Origin: Mycobacteriaceae bacterium | GTDB taxonomy: Bacteria > Actinomycetota > Actinomycetes > Mycobacteriales > Mycobacteriaceae | Direction of reading: 5' to 3' | Assembly (NCBI GenBank): GCA_019749805.1 | Contig: JAIEPH010000045.1 | Span: forward strand, 1 to 64,000 | Length of the DNA: 64,000 nt | Part shown: positions 33,430 through 42,302 of the stretch, in pieces | How the letters are laid out: every line of letters starts with the position of its first letter | Position numbering within the stretch: the stretch's first letter is position 1 | Made by a program: the position numbers and the translations under genes | Notes under the pieces: generated by a model | The model's database searches: none | What the model was told of the DNA's origin: nothing | Seen by the model: the letters and a program-made list of their open reading frames with translations, nothing else

Positions 33430-34149
33430 TCACAGGCCTTCGGTGAAGTCGTATGTGGAGGGAATGGTTTCGCCAGGACGGGGGACGCCGTAGACCACGG
33501 CGATCTCGTCGCGATCGCCCAGCATGATGGCCGCCGGGTTTCCGGTCTGCGGTGCGCCGTTGACGAAAACGCGCACGGCCTTACCCTCGGCGGCGCGCAG
33601 CGCCCCGATGTTGTCCGCCGACAGATTCACCTGCCATTCGGTGAAAACCTCCCCCAGGCTGAACTGTCTTTTCACCGGCGACTCCACGTGAATCACGCCC
33701 TTACCGTCATGGGTGTGCAGCGGGCTAATAGTGCCGCGCTTGGTGTCGATGCCCAACTCGGCTGGAACCGGCACAGGCTCACCATCAACGAGCACATCCA
33801 GATGGGCGTGAATGTGCTCCACGGCCCCTTCGCTACCTAACATCGGCAACCCGGCTGCGGCCACCGCCGCACTCGCATCCGCAGGCGCCGGCCACGGCGG
33901 CATCGTTTCGGCGCCCACGGCCACGGTGGCCGGTGGACTCTGCAGGCTCGCCGATTCCGTGTCCGGTGTGGGCCGTCCGGGCGATTTCATGATGCTGATA
34001 ATCACGATCACCACAATGGGAGCTACGAACACCACACCCGCGGCGAGCCACAGCCAACCGCTGCGTCGGCTCGACTGCGCACGCGCGATGGCCTTGCGTC
34101 CATCTCGTGAAGACTTCACCGTCGTCCGGGGGCTTTTCCTCGCCGCCAT
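33430..34149 (-). CDS. Membrane-anchored protein with HIHAHL and HTHDGKGVIH histidine motifs
   Basis: 239 residues from the ATG at 34149 (GGAG upstream). A basic cytoplasmic N-terminus, one helix (WLWLAAGVVFVAPIVVIVIISI, about 33-54), a Pro/Ala linker and an outer domain. The domain has two His clusters, EHIHAHLDVLVDGEPV and SPLHTHDGKGVIHVES, which would form a metal site in a beta domain. Similar HIHAHL proteins occur in actinobacterial envelopes; no function is known to me. A canonical BlaI-like operator lies 42 bp upstream, so it probably belongs to the same regulon as the redox genes. Confidence 0.75.
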   Translation of the reverse strand: MAARKSPRTTVKSSRDGRKAIARAQSSRRSGWLWLAAGVVFVAPIVVIVIISIMKSPGRPTPDTESASLQSPPATVAVGAETMPPWPAPADASAAVAAAGLPMLGSEGAVEHIHAHLDVLVDGEPVPVPAELGIDTKRGTISPLHTHDGKGVIHVESPVKRQFSLGEVFTEWQVNLSADNIGALRAAEGKAVRVFVNGAPQTGNPAAIMLGDRDEIAVVYGVPRPGETIPSTYDFTEGL

Positions 34150-34190
34150 GAACACACTCCGTTCGTCTGCAGACACGCCCTCATATGTAG

Positions 34191-34209
34191 CTACTGCATA
34201 GCTTAGTAG
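34191..34209. promoter_or_regulatory. BlaI/CopY-like operator (canonical)
   Basis: CTACTG (34191-34196), 7-bp spacer, TAGTAG (34204-34209): CTAC-N11-GTAG exactly. It lies 42 bp upstream of the HIHAHL protein start on the minus strand. Confidence 0.65.
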
Positions 34210-34284
34210 CTAGTCCCGGCCCAATTGTTCTTCGCAGGACGCGTCAATGGGGCCGCATCCAGGCCGGTAACAAATCCGGCAACC

Positions 34285-34458
34285 TCAGATGTGGTGCTGT
34301 CGTTCAGACTTCAGCTGGTCGACCTCTGCCCGCAGCCGAGTCATTTCCTCACGCTCAGCCATGTCCGTCCCGTGACTGGGCCGCATCATCAGAAACATCA
34401 TCAGGCCCATACCAACCGGACAGGCCAGCGCGGCGGCGGCCAAGAGTAGCTGCTCCAT
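34285..34458 (-). CDS. 57-residue Met-rich membrane protein
   Basis: The ATG at 34458 is preceded by AGGGAGTCCCGA. The peptide is one membrane helix rich in Met (LACPVGMGLMMFLMMRPSHG) followed by a charged coiled helix (MAEREEMTRLRAEVDQLKSE) ending QHHI. Met and His clusters at the membrane edge suggest copper or other soft-metal contact. It shares the ACPxxMxxMMF theme with the small proteins at 36293 and 63778. It is divergent from the TlpA-like gene, with an operator dyad between them. Confidence 0.7.
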   Translation of the reverse strand: MEQLLLAAAALACPVGMGLMMFLMMRPSHGTDMAEREEMTRLRAEVDQLKSERQHHI

Positions 34459-34520
34459 TCGGGACTCCCTTCGGCGCGTAGGACCCTGCGCGCCGTCGTT
34501 CGCACGCGTCGGCCTACGAT

Positions 34521-34539
34521 CTACGTACACGCATAGTAG
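34521..34539. promoter_or_regulatory. BlaI/CopY-like operator (canonical), divergent promoter
   Basis: CTACGT (34521-34526), 7-bp spacer, TAGTAG (34534-34539). It sits between the Met-rich small protein (minus, 34458) and the TlpA-like thioredoxin (plus, 34573), so one site could control both directions. Confidence 0.65.
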
Positions 34540-34572
34540 ACCCGATGGAAATCCATCACCAGTGGAGAACCG

Positions 34573-35160
34573 ATGCCCAATCGCCTCCGTGCACTCGGGG
34601 TGTGCGCCATCGCGGCCCTCATCGTGGTGGGATGTGCCACTGGACGCGATGCCGTCGCGCAGGGCGGCACATTTGAGTTCGTGTCACCCGGGGGCAAGAC
34701 CGACCTCTTCTACGATCCACCGCAGACCCGCGGCAGTATCGGCGACCTCATTGGTCCCGCGCTGATGGACGATCGAGCGATCCATCTATCTGATTTCGCC
34801 GGCAAGGTGGTCGTGGTCAACATCTGGGGGTCCTGGTGCGCACCGTGTCGCACCGAGACTCCTGAGCTCGAGAAGGTGTTCGATGAGACAGAACCCCTCG
34901 GGGTGGCCTTTCTTGGCATCGATGTGCGTGACGATCGTTCTGCCGCCAAGGATTTCGTCACCGACCGCAACGTCCGTTACCCGTCGATCTTCGATCCCTC
35001 GATGCGCAGCTTGATCGCCCTAGGCAAGGGCTACCCCACCAGCGTCGTGCCCACCACGCTAGTGCTCGACCGCAAGCATCACGTCGCTGCCGTCTTCTTG
35101 AGGGCGCTGCTGGCCGAGGATCTGCGGCCCGTCGTGCAGCGGATCGCGGCAGAGCCGTGA
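34573..35160 (+). CDS. TlpA/ResA-like thioredoxin-fold lipoprotein
   Basis: 195 residues. A lipoprotein signal with lipobox VVGC anchors it outside the membrane. The thioredoxin domain has the active site WCAPC (in VVVNIWGSWCAPCRTETPELEKV) and the cis-Pro segment TSVVPTTLVLD. Such proteins reduce disulfides of exported or cytochrome-maturation partners. It overlaps ccdA by 4 bp (GTGA), and CcdA would supply its electrons from cytosolic thioredoxin. The lipobox makes it a substrate for Lgt, a second copy of which lies at 26052. Confidence 0.93.
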   Translation: MPNRLRALGVCAIAALIVVGCATGRDAVAQGGTFEFVSPGGKTDLFYDPPQTRGSIGDLIGPALMDDRAIHLSDFAGKVVVVNIWGSWCAPCRTETPELEKVFDETEPLGVAFLGIDVRDDRSAAKDFVTDRNVRYPSIFDPSMRSLIALGKGYPTSVVPTTLVLDRKHHVAAVFLRALLAEDLRPVVQRIAAEP

Positions 35161-35951
35161 CCGCATACGCGCAGGGCATCGGGGACATGTTTGGCGCGGC
35201 GGCGGCCTCAGGGCCGCTGGTCCTCGGGCTAGGCACGGCCGCGGTGGCCGGCACCGTTTCGTTCGCGTCTCCGTGTTGCATCCCCTTGGTGCCCGGCTAT
35301 CTGTCCTACCTTGCTGGCGCCGCAGGGGCGAACGGCTCACCAGATGAGCCGCCGACAGCGCGGGATTCGTGGCGTGCAGCCGGTGCTGCCCTCCTGTTTG
35401 TCGCCGGGTTCACCGTGGTGTTTGTTGCAGCGACGGCGTCAGTGTTCGGATTGATCGGCGCACTGGCACTCAACAGCAATCTGCTGCAGCAGATCGGCGG
35501 CGTAATCACCATCGTCATGGGCCTGGTATTCATCGGGTTCATCCCAATGCTGCAGCGCGACATCAGGTTTCACCCGTACCGGGTGACCGGTATTGTGGGA
35601 GCACCGCTGCTCGGCGCGACATTCGGGCTCGGCTGGACGCCCTGCTTGGGACCCACGCTGGCCGGCGTCCTCTCCGTGGCCGCCGGCACGCAAGGGGTAA
35701 CCGCGGCACGCGGTGTGCTACTCATCGTTGCTTACTGTCTAGGCCTTGGCGTGCCATTTGTCCTGCTGGCGCTGGGCACGAGCGCGATGCAGCGCTGGCT
35801 GGGGTGGCTCCGGCGCCACACCCGGCGCATACAAATTGCCGGCGGAATCATGCTGATCGCCGTTGGTATCGCATTGGTCACCGGAGAATGGGCCGTTTTC
35901 GTCGGCTGGATCCGCGACCAATTCGTGACGACCACGGTCATGCCGATGTGA
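35157..35951 (+). CDS. ccdA: CcdA/DsbD-like thiol-disulfide transmembrane electron carrier
   Basis: 264 residues with six or seven membrane helices. The two CcdA cysteine segments are present: SFASPCCIPLVPGYL in helix 1 (here PCC where PCV or PCL is usual) and LGWTPCLGPTLAGVL in the second half. Coupled to the TlpA-like gene by a GTGA overlap. The pair forms an extracytoplasmic reducing pathway, used for cytochrome c maturation or for keeping metal-binding Cys reduced. No haem-lyase (CcsA/ResB) genes are nearby, so the second use is more likely; this is inference. Confidence 0.93.
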   Translation: MTAYAQGIGDMFGAAAASGPLVLGLGTAAVAGTVSFASPCCIPLVPGYLSYLAGAAGANGSPDEPPTARDSWRAAGAALLFVAGFTVVFVAATASVFGLIGALALNSNLLQQIGGVITIVMGLVFIGFIPMLQRDIRFHPYRVTGIVGAPLLGATFGLGWTPCLGPTLAGVLSVAAGTQGVTAARGVLLIVAYCLGLGVPFVLLALGTSAMQRWLGWLRRHTRRIQIAGGIMLIAVGIALVTGEWAVFVGWIRDQFVTTTVMPM

Positions 35952-36176
35952 GCCCGAGACCTGTGCATAGCGGTGCCCACCAGCCACTTTGACCCAGCCG
36001 GCGTAGAGGCCGCGTGAACGGATGGGTCGCCAAGCACTTCGATCTGAAAGTGCAACTCGAGTGAGGCGCCGTCATCGGCGCCCCCAGCACGCTAAGTACT
36101 GGCTTTGGGCGTCGCGCTTGCCGCGCCCGTTGTCGGCTACCGCATCCCGGCAACGGCGATACGGCCGCGCACCCTA

Positions 36177-36189
36177 GGGACTTTGGTCC
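36177..36189 (+). promoter_or_regulatory. DosR-like box
   Basis: GGGACTTTGGTCC, a good match to the DosR core GGGACTWWAGTCCC, 34 bp upstream of a BlaI-like operator and about 105 bp before the His-rich small protein. It probably serves the downstream small-protein/ABC transporter unit. Confidence 0.6.
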
Positions 36190-36210
36190 TTACAGACGAT
36201 GACCTTTGTT

Positions 36211-36229
36211 CTACGGATCAAGTACGTAG
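36211..36229. promoter_or_regulatory. BlaI/CopY-like operator (canonical)
   Basis: CTACGG (36211-36216), 7-bp spacer, ACGTAG (36224-36229): CTAC-N11-GTAG exactly. Position relative to the DosR-like box and the downstream start suggests a repressor site over the promoter. Confidence 0.65.
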
Positions 36230-36292
36230 TCCCATTGGCTTCGCCACGCTAGTGGCGCACCGTTAACCCAAGCCTAAACGGAAGGAAACAAG

Positions 36293-36508
36293 ATGAAACG
36301 CCAGTATTACCCGTGGTACGCAATAGCCTTGGCCGCCGCCATCGTCGCCGCAGTCGCCGTTGGAGTGCCAATCTCGACGCTCCTACTCCTGCTGGTGGTG
36401 TTGGCGTGCCCGCTGATGATGATGTTCATGATGGGCGGCCACGGTCATGGGTCCGATGGCAGTACCGATGAAACGCATCAACACCACGACTCCTCCGGAC
36501 GCTCCTAA
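36293..36508 (+). CDS. Small DUF2933-like membrane protein with Met/His-rich tail
   Basis: 71 residues. MKRQYYPWYAIALAAAIVAA and the GVPISTLLLLLVVLACP segment give two closely spaced helices, followed by a MMMFMMGGHGHG cluster and a His-rich tail (HQHHDSSG). DUF2933-type proteins have this layout. The ATG follows GGAAGGAAACAAG. It is a clear paralogue of the protein starting at 63778 (RQY, GVPxxxLLL, MxFMxGGxGHG). A metal-sensing or small-subunit role is inferred. It is cotranscribed with the ABC genes that follow 21 bp later. Confidence 0.82.
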   Translation: MKRQYYPWYAIALAAAIVAAVAVGVPISTLLLLLVVLACPLMMMFMMGGHGHGSDGSTDETHQHHDSSGRS

Positions 36509-36529
36509 CCGATCGAGCACCGATCGATC

Positions 36530-37234
36530 ATGAATCACAAGGCGACCGCAACAGCGACATCCGATGAGCCGCTGACGGGGTCGTCCCAGTCTGTGCTGTC
36601 GGCACAGGGGATTGAAAAGTCGTTTCGGCAGGGCATGTGGCCCGCGTCGCACCGCCAACCGGTGCTGCGGGGGGCCGACCTGACCCTATCCCCGGGTGAG
36701 GTCGTCGGGTTGGTGGGCGAGAACGGTTCCGGCAAGTCGACGATGATGAAGATCTTGGTCGGCGAGTTGGCCCCTGACGCGGGCACCGTGACCCGCTCCG
36801 GCGTGCTGGGGTACTGCCCGCAGCAGCCGGTGGTCTATGACCGGCTGACCTGCGATGAGCACATCGAATTGTTCGGCCGCGCCTACCGCATGACCCATGA
36901 GGCGGAGCGGCGCGCGCGACGAGATCTGTACGAAGCGCTTGGCTTTGAACGCTATGCCGGCACCCGGGCGGACCGCCTGTCGGGCGGCACGTTGGCCAAG
37001 CTCAACCTGACCCTGGCCATGCTCGCCGACCCGCCCGCGTTGCTGCTCGACGAGCCCTACGCCGGATTCGACTGGGACACCTATCTGAAGTTCTGGGAGC
37101 TGATGGGCCATCGTCGCGAAGCTGGACGATCGGTGTTGATCATCAGTCACTTCGTGGCCGACGAACATCGCTTCGACCGCATCGTTCAGCTGTGCGGCGG
37201 GCAGGTGTGCGCGGGGCAGGCTGTCCCGCGATGA
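36530..37234 (+). CDS. ABC transporter ATP-binding protein
   Basis: 234 residues with Walker A GENGSGKST, Q-loop YCPQQ, signature LSGGT, Walker B ALLLDEP and switch His in LIISHF. A roughly 28-residue N-terminal extension precedes the domain. The next gene, a permease, overlaps it by 4 bp (ATGA). Together they form an exporter of the ABC-2 type; the substrate is unknown. The promoter carries a DosR-like box and a BlaI-like operator upstream of the small protein at 36293. Confidence 0.92.
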   Translation: MNHKATATATSDEPLTGSSQSVLSAQGIEKSFRQGMWPASHRQPVLRGADLTLSPGEVVGLVGENGSGKSTMMKILVGELAPDAGTVTRSGVLGYCPQQPVVYDRLTCDEHIELFGRAYRMTHEAERRARRDLYEALGFERYAGTRADRLSGGTLAKLNLTLAMLADPPALLLDEPYAGFDWDTYLKFWELMGHRREAGRSVLIISHFVADEHRFDRIVQLCGGQVCAGQAVPR

Positions 37235-38748
37235 CTACCGCGGTGCACGAGCAATGGCGGCCGATGCTGCTGCTGACCCGATCGTTCGTCGCCGACTATG
37301 TGCGCAATCCGGTGAACTTGATAGTCCTGGTTCTGGTGCCGCTGGTGTTCGTCATGGTGGCGGCACGCTCATTGGCCGATGCGATGGAGTTGTTGGGCGG
37401 GGATCTCGGGCCCGCGCTGGAGACGACGACGGCGGGCTGGGCGGCCGGCTTCCTCTCCAGCCTGGCAATGTACTTCCAAATCCGTTCGGCCCGCGCCGCG
37501 GACAGGCGCATGCTGCTGGCCGGCTTGCCGTCGCCACGTCTGATTGCTGCCCGGGCGGGAACCGGGCTTCTGCTGGCTCTTCTGGCGTCGGCGGTCGCGC
37601 TGGTCGCGCTGGCGGCGCGCACGGGAATCGACGATCCGGGCCGCGTGATCGCTGGCACATTGATGTTCGCCGTCATCTATCTGGCGATCGGCGCGCTCGT
37701 GGGTGTGGCGGTTGGCAATCCGGTCAACGGCGCGGTGGTGATCCTGCTCATTTGGATGATCGACGTGTTCTTCGGTCCCGGGGGCAGCGGTGGCGACTAC
37801 GTCATATCACGGTTCTTCCCAACTCATTTCGTCACTCTGTGGATGGTCGACCTGCCGTCCCGTCACGGTGGGCGGCTGGGCGATCTAGGGATTTCCCTTG
37901 TCTGGGTCGTGGGCGCCATTGTGGTCGCCGCGGCGGTGTTGGCGGCGGGCTCCCGCACGGGCCGACGTAGCCATCGCTCTTCCGGACAGTTGGCTACCGC
38001 ACTGCGGTTCGGTTTCGTCGATCTGCGCCGAAACCCCGTGCTATTGGTGCTTCTGGTGATCGTGCCGGTGTTATTCGTGCTGCTCGCCGAGGTCACCACA
38101 CCGGCTCGCGACCTGGTCCTCACGGTCGTCGAGGATGGCGCCTCCCGCGCCGCGTCGTTCTGGTTCCCCGAGGTGCATGCCGGAACGATGGCTCCGATCG
38201 CGATCGCGGGGCTGGCCGCCCTGGCCGGCATGTTCGTGGTCATCGACGCCGCGGCCGGCGATGGACGGCTGCGGCTGGCCGGCTTCCGTTCGGGCATCGT
38301 CGTGTCGGCCCGGCTCGGCGTGGTCGCTGTCGCCGTCGTCGTCATCACGGTGGCCGCACTGGCCTTCACGGCAACGGTTTTCGATGCCCAGCAGTGGGCG
38401 GGATACGCTGGCGCCAATCTCCTGCTCGGGATGACCTATGCGCTGGTCGGTGTGATCATCGGACCGCTATTCGGCCGTGTCGCAGGCGTTTTCATCGCCT
38501 TCCTCGTCCCCTTCCTCGATCTTGGCATCGCCCAAAGCCCCATGCTTCGTCCCGTACCCGCGCAATGGGCAAATCTGCTGCCCGGATACGGCTGGACCAA
38601 GGTACTTTTCGACACCGGGCTTACGGCGCACTTCGACCAGACGGTTCCCCTGCTGGCCGGACTGGCCTGGCTCAGCGGGCTGCTGCTTGTTGCCTCGTTG
38701 GTGCTCGCGCGTTTACGCCGGCAGGGCCCCAACCGTGTTGCTGGATGA
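37231..38748 (+). CDS. ABC-2-type transporter permease
   Basis: 505 residues with about twelve helices arranged as two similar halves (each beginning with an arginine-rich lead such as RNPVNLIVLVLVPLVFV and RNPVLLVLLVIVPVLFVL), suggesting an internally duplicated ABC-2 permease. It starts at the ATG overlapping the ATPase stop. No substrate motif is seen. Its position in a metal/redox island allows export of a lipid, peptide or metal chelate. Confidence 0.85.
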   Translation: MTTAVHEQWRPMLLLTRSFVADYVRNPVNLIVLVLVPLVFVMVAARSLADAMELLGGDLGPALETTTAGWAAGFLSSLAMYFQIRSARAADRRMLLAGLPSPRLIAARAGTGLLLALLASAVALVALAARTGIDDPGRVIAGTLMFAVIYLAIGALVGVAVGNPVNGAVVILLIWMIDVFFGPGGSGGDYVISRFFPTHFVTLWMVDLPSRHGGRLGDLGISLVWVVGAIVVAAAVLAAGSRTGRRSHRSSGQLATALRFGFVDLRRNPVLLVLLVIVPVLFVLLAEVTTPARDLVLTVVEDGASRAASFWFPEVHAGTMAPIAIAGLAALAGMFVVIDAAAGDGRLRLAGFRSGIVVSARLGVVAVAVVVITVAALAFTATVFDAQQWAGYAGANLLLGMTYALVGVIIGPLFGRVAGVFIAFLVPFLDLGIAQSPMLRPVPAQWANLLPGYGWTKVLFDTGLTAHFDQTVPLLAGLAWLSGLLLVASLVLARLRRQGPNRVAG

Positions 38749-38965
38749 CTCCGCTGTCGGCGTGCGCACAAGTAGTTTCGATTCGTGGCGGATCGGTCCT
38801 GCTGGACAACATCACGGCGTCGACAGTCAGGCGCCGCGGGCCTAGCATCCTGGACTCCTACGGCACTGCCTCGAGGATCTACAGTCTAGCGTGGTCAGTG
38901 GTCTCGATAACAACCCGTGGGGTGTCGCTGCTCGCCACGCGCGCCAGCCATCATCGGGCCGCGAC
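38749..38965. other. Short noncoding stretch after the ABC operon
   Basis: No gene is supported. No clear terminator hairpin was identified. It borders the oxidoreductase fragment at 38966. Confidence 0.35.
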
Positions 38966-39182
38966 CGCGGCGCGAGAAACGCCCACAGCTTGCCGTCGGC
39001 TGATCGGACGGAGAGCCGTGAAAGAACTGGGGCATTACCGGATTGAGCACACCCAGCTCACCCCGGTCGCCAACCACCTTAGCGCTGATCTGCAGCAGAT
39101 CCGACGAGCACAACGATCAGCGGATCCGCCCCGTGTGCCCGCCGGTAAATCGGAACTCGGCCGTCATCGCCCGGTCGATTGG
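38966..39182 (-). pseudogene. Truncated duplicate of the Gfo/Idh/MocA oxidoreductase gene
   Basis: This stretch is about 90 percent identical to 40107-40328 inside the intact oxidoreductase gene; long blocks such as CTGATCTGCAGCAGATCCGA are exact. The minus-strand reading (SSDLLQISAKVVGDRGELGV, LNPVMPQF) matches the parent. Homology ends abruptly at both sides and no start or full domain is present. From 39183 to 39550 there is no other recognisable gene. Confidence 0.85.
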
Positions 39183-39550
39183 ACCGCCAGCACGATGCGG
39201 ATACCCTCGAGATGGCGAATTGGACCACAGTGACCACGGCGGGCCAACGTGTGCGCGGTTCTGCCGAGCCTCGGCCGAGCGAATCAGCATGCCGATCACC
39301 CACATCCCGGCTCAAAATTCCGGCGGCGCACAATGATTGGTCGATCCCGGGTTTGATGTACACCTGGGCGCGTGTGGTTCTGTGCTACCCGTGCTGTTTG
39401 AAGCCTACGGCGAGAGCCCGTGGCGGTTGAAGGAATGAGGACTTTTGGCCGCGCGTGGTGGTCAGATGGCCTCTAGCCCTTCCGGCAATTCACGACAACA
39501 GTCGTTCCTCGTACACACGATTCGCCACGGGCAACGAGGGGAGATCAGTG

Positions 39551-39841
39551 ATGAACAGATTGAGCGTCACGCGAGTCAGCTCGGCATTGGCGGTGTTCGG
39601 CGTCATCACCTACGCGGTCTGCTTCATCTGGCATGCGCTTGCGCACACGTCGTTTACCGACAGTGCCTTTGTCGCCGCGTTTCCCGGCTTCAGCTGGAGC
39701 GTCACCGGGTTCTTGACCGGGCTTGGCTGGAGCATCGTCTATAGCGTCTACACCGGGGTCGTGTTCGTCGTGGCTTACAACCTGTGTTGCCGCGTCACGG
39801 TCGACCGTCGCACACGCGCCGAACACCCGAACATCCATTGA
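39551..39841 (+). CDS. Small two-helix membrane protein (DUF5676-like)
   Basis: 96 residues from the ATG at 39551, which has GGGGAGA 8 bp upstream. Two or three helices (SALAVFGVITYAVCFIWHAL; FSWSVTGFLTGLGWSIVYSV; YTGVVFVVAYNLC) resemble small DUF5676-type proteins that are often found beside heavy-metal P-type ATPases. The C-terminus is basic. Function unknown. Confidence 0.65.
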   Translation: MNRLSVTRVSSALAVFGVITYAVCFIWHALAHTSFTDSAFVAAFPGFSWSVTGFLTGLGWSIVYSVYTGVVFVVAYNLCCRVTVDRRTRAEHPNIH

Positions 39842-39961
39842 GAGCCCCGTCAAATCTGAGGCGTGGTTGCGCACCGGCCAAGCTGGCCCGGCTCGTACGC
39901 AGAAGAAAGAGGTGCGGAGTGGAAGACAGGCACGGGAAGCGGTGTAACGCGTTGGGCGCGT

Positions 39962-40963
39962 TCAGCTGGGTTCGCGGAGTGGGAGGCCAGCGGCGCGATA
40001 GATCGCATCGATGACGGTCATGTTCTCGACCGCGTCATCGGGCGTCGTGGTCACCGGTTCGCCGCGCAGCACTGCCGCGGCGAAAGCGTCGAGCTGATAT
40101 GCGTAGGACGCGCGGCGCGAGAAGCGCTCCACCCGCTTGCCGTCGGCTGATCGGACGGAGAGCCGGTGACAGAACTGGGGCATTACCGGATTGAGCACAC
40201 GCAGCTCACCCTGGTCGCCAACCACCTTGGCGCTGATCTGCAGCAGATCCGACGACCACATCGAGCAGTGGACTCGGCCGGTGTGCCCGCCGGCAAACCG
40301 CAACTCGGCCGTCATGGCCCGGTCGATCTCCCGATCACGCAGTTTCGCCTGCGCCGAAACAACTTCCGGGGTTGCACTGCCGAACGTGCGGACCATATGG
40401 ACCGCATAGCAGCCGGCGTCCATCGTCGCGCCGCCGGCGAGCGAGTAGTCGTAGCGGATGTCGGAGAACTTCGGTAGCGGGTAGCACAGGGCCGCCTCCA
40501 CCCGCTCAAGCTTTCCCAATTCGCCAGATGCAATGATCTGCCGAATTCGCGCAGCCAGCGGGTGGTAGCAGTAATGGAAGGCCTCCATCACGACCCGGTC
40601 GGACTTTGCGGCGAGTTCGGCGGTCTCACGGGCTTCGGCGGCGTTGGCGGTGAACGGCTTTTCGCACAGCACGTGCTTGCCGCTGCCCAGTGCGGCGCGG
40701 GTCCACCGGCCGTGCAAGCTGTTGGGCAGCGGGTTGTAGATTGCGTCGAGGCCCGCGTCGGCGATCAGCGTCTCGTAGCTTGCGTGCACTCGGGCGATGC
40801 CGTGTTTGGCGGCAAAGGCCCGTGCACGCGAGACGTCGCGCGCCGCCACAGCGGCGACCACGACCTCGTCGTTTCGTTTGGCCGGCTTGATGAGCGCCAT
40901 CGGTGCGATACGCGCTGCGCCCAGGATGCCAATCCGCAGCGGGGAGGCCGCATTTCCCGTCAC
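39962..40963 (-). CDS. Gfo/Idh/MocA family NAD(P) oxidoreductase
   Basis: 333 residues from the GTG at 40963. Rossmann motif GILGAARIAP near the N-terminus, the family EKPF signature (HVLCEKPFTANAAEA), a catalytic region EAFHYCYHP and a C-terminal substrate domain (GATMDAGCYAVHMVR). Members oxidise sugars, inositols or other hydroxy compounds. The frame is open upstream to 41098, but that part is Arg/Ser-rich and unlike the family. An incomplete copy lies at 38966-39182. Confidence 0.88.
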   Translation of the reverse strand: MTGNAASPLRIGILGAARIAPMALIKPAKRNDEVVVAAVAARDVSRARAFAAKHGIARVHASYETLIADAGLDAIYNPLPNSLHGRWTRAALGSGKHVLCEKPFTANAAEARETAELAAKSDRVVMEAFHYCYHPLAARIRQIIASGELGKLERVEAALCYPLPKFSDIRYDYSLAGGATMDAGCYAVHMVRTFGSATPEVVSAQAKLRDREIDRAMTAELRFAGGHTGRVHCSMWSSDLLQISAKVVGDQGELRVLNPVMPQFCHRLSVRSADGKRVERFSRRASYAYQLDAFAAAVLRGEPVTTTPDDAVENMTVIDAIYRAAGLPLREPS

Positions 40964-41173
40964 GGACGCGACGCTAGCACTTGTCCCGGCTCGGTCGGTG
41001 AGGCGAGAAGCCGAGCGACTCGGCAAACGACGACTCGGCCCTGCGCTGCGGGAATCGTGTCTGTTGGTCGGGTGGGCTGCCGGATCAGAGGTGGCCACGA
41101 CCGACCGGGCTAACCTATCCGACCAAAGTTCGCTTTGTGAGCGATCACGGCCGCTCGAAGGCGCTGCGTCTGC

Positions 41174-42302
41174 TCATGCGCTCCTTCGTTTAATGGTGCG
41201 CAGTGTGGTCTTGGACGCTCGGGGATTGTGCGGGGACGTCCAGCGTGGCGGTCGTGTGCCGGATGCGGCCGGGGGGCGCGACGTGTAGCTGATCCCGCTG
41301 GGACCCGTGCCGACAGCGATTGTCGCCCCAATCGACCGGCTGGGTAGGTCGATGACGGAGACCGTGTTGTCGTAGGTGTTTGTGACCCATGCCCGCGTTC
41401 CGGAAGTGTCGATGACTACTCCGTGTGGCCCCGAGCCCGGTGCCGACCGCGCCGCGAACTGTCATTGCCGCGGTATCGATCACCGACAGCGCATGTCCGG
41501 GCTTTTCTGCAGTGCCCTGATCGGCCGACAACATAGTTGACTCGTCCGGTGTCAGGTACACCTGGACCGGAGAGGCGGACACCTGTGCGGTGCCAACAAC
41601 CTTGCGGGCGGTCAGATCCACTTTCACCACTGCTGGAGGGTCGGTGATACCGGCGTAGGCGTACCCTCCATCGGCGGTGACTGCAACCTGCGCCGGGCCG
41701 GGGCCCACCGGGACAGGGCCCAATAACCCATCGTCGGCAGGGTCGATGAGATCGACCGTCCCAGCCATCGTGTTGGCCACCACGATCAGCGAGCCGCCGG
41801 CGGCAGGGCGTAGTCCGTGAGGCATCCCGCCGAGGTCGATCCGGCCCGTCGCCTCAAGGCCCCGAGCCTGAAACACCGACACGGTGCCATCCCTGGAATT
41901 GGAGACATAAACTTTGCCGTTCGGTGCCTCGATCACATGGGCCGGAGCTGATCCTGTGGCTGCAACCGCGGCGACCGTGTATGTGGCCGCGTCGATGGCC
42001 ATCACCGTGTTGCTGACGCTGACGGCGTACACGGTTGCCCCGGCGCGGCCGACTTGAACGTTGTGCGGTCCTTTGATGCCGGTCACGGTCATCGCCACGG
42101 TGTTGGTGGCCGCGTCGACGACGGTCAGGCTTTCGCCGCCCTCGTCGGCCACCCATACCGACCCGGAGACGGTTCTGCTCGTCCCTGTCGGCGCTGTTGT
42201 CGTCTGTGGCTGCTTCGGCGAAACCGTCGTTGCGCCGGAACAGCCCGCCAGCGCTGCAGCAAGCGTGACAACTGCGGCAGCGGCAACAAGCCGAATGTTC
42301 AT
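41174..42302 (-). pseudogene. YncE-like beta-propeller lipoprotein, frameshifted near 41,435
   Basis: A lipoprotein signal (MNIRLVAAAAVVTLAAALAGC) is followed by YVTN/NHL-type blades (WVADEGGESLTVVDAATNTV, KVYVSNSRDGTVSVFQARG, GYAYAGITDPPAVVKVDLTA). In the annotated frame the blades stop at AVGTGLGA. In a neighbouring frame they resume at GSGPHGVVIDTSGTRAWVTN and run to a stop at 41174. One indel near 41,435 restores a seven-blade protein. The ATG at 42302 has GGACAACATGCC upstream and overlaps the stop of the preceding small frame. Such proteins bind ligands or partners outside the cell. A substrate of Lgt. Confidence 0.75.
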
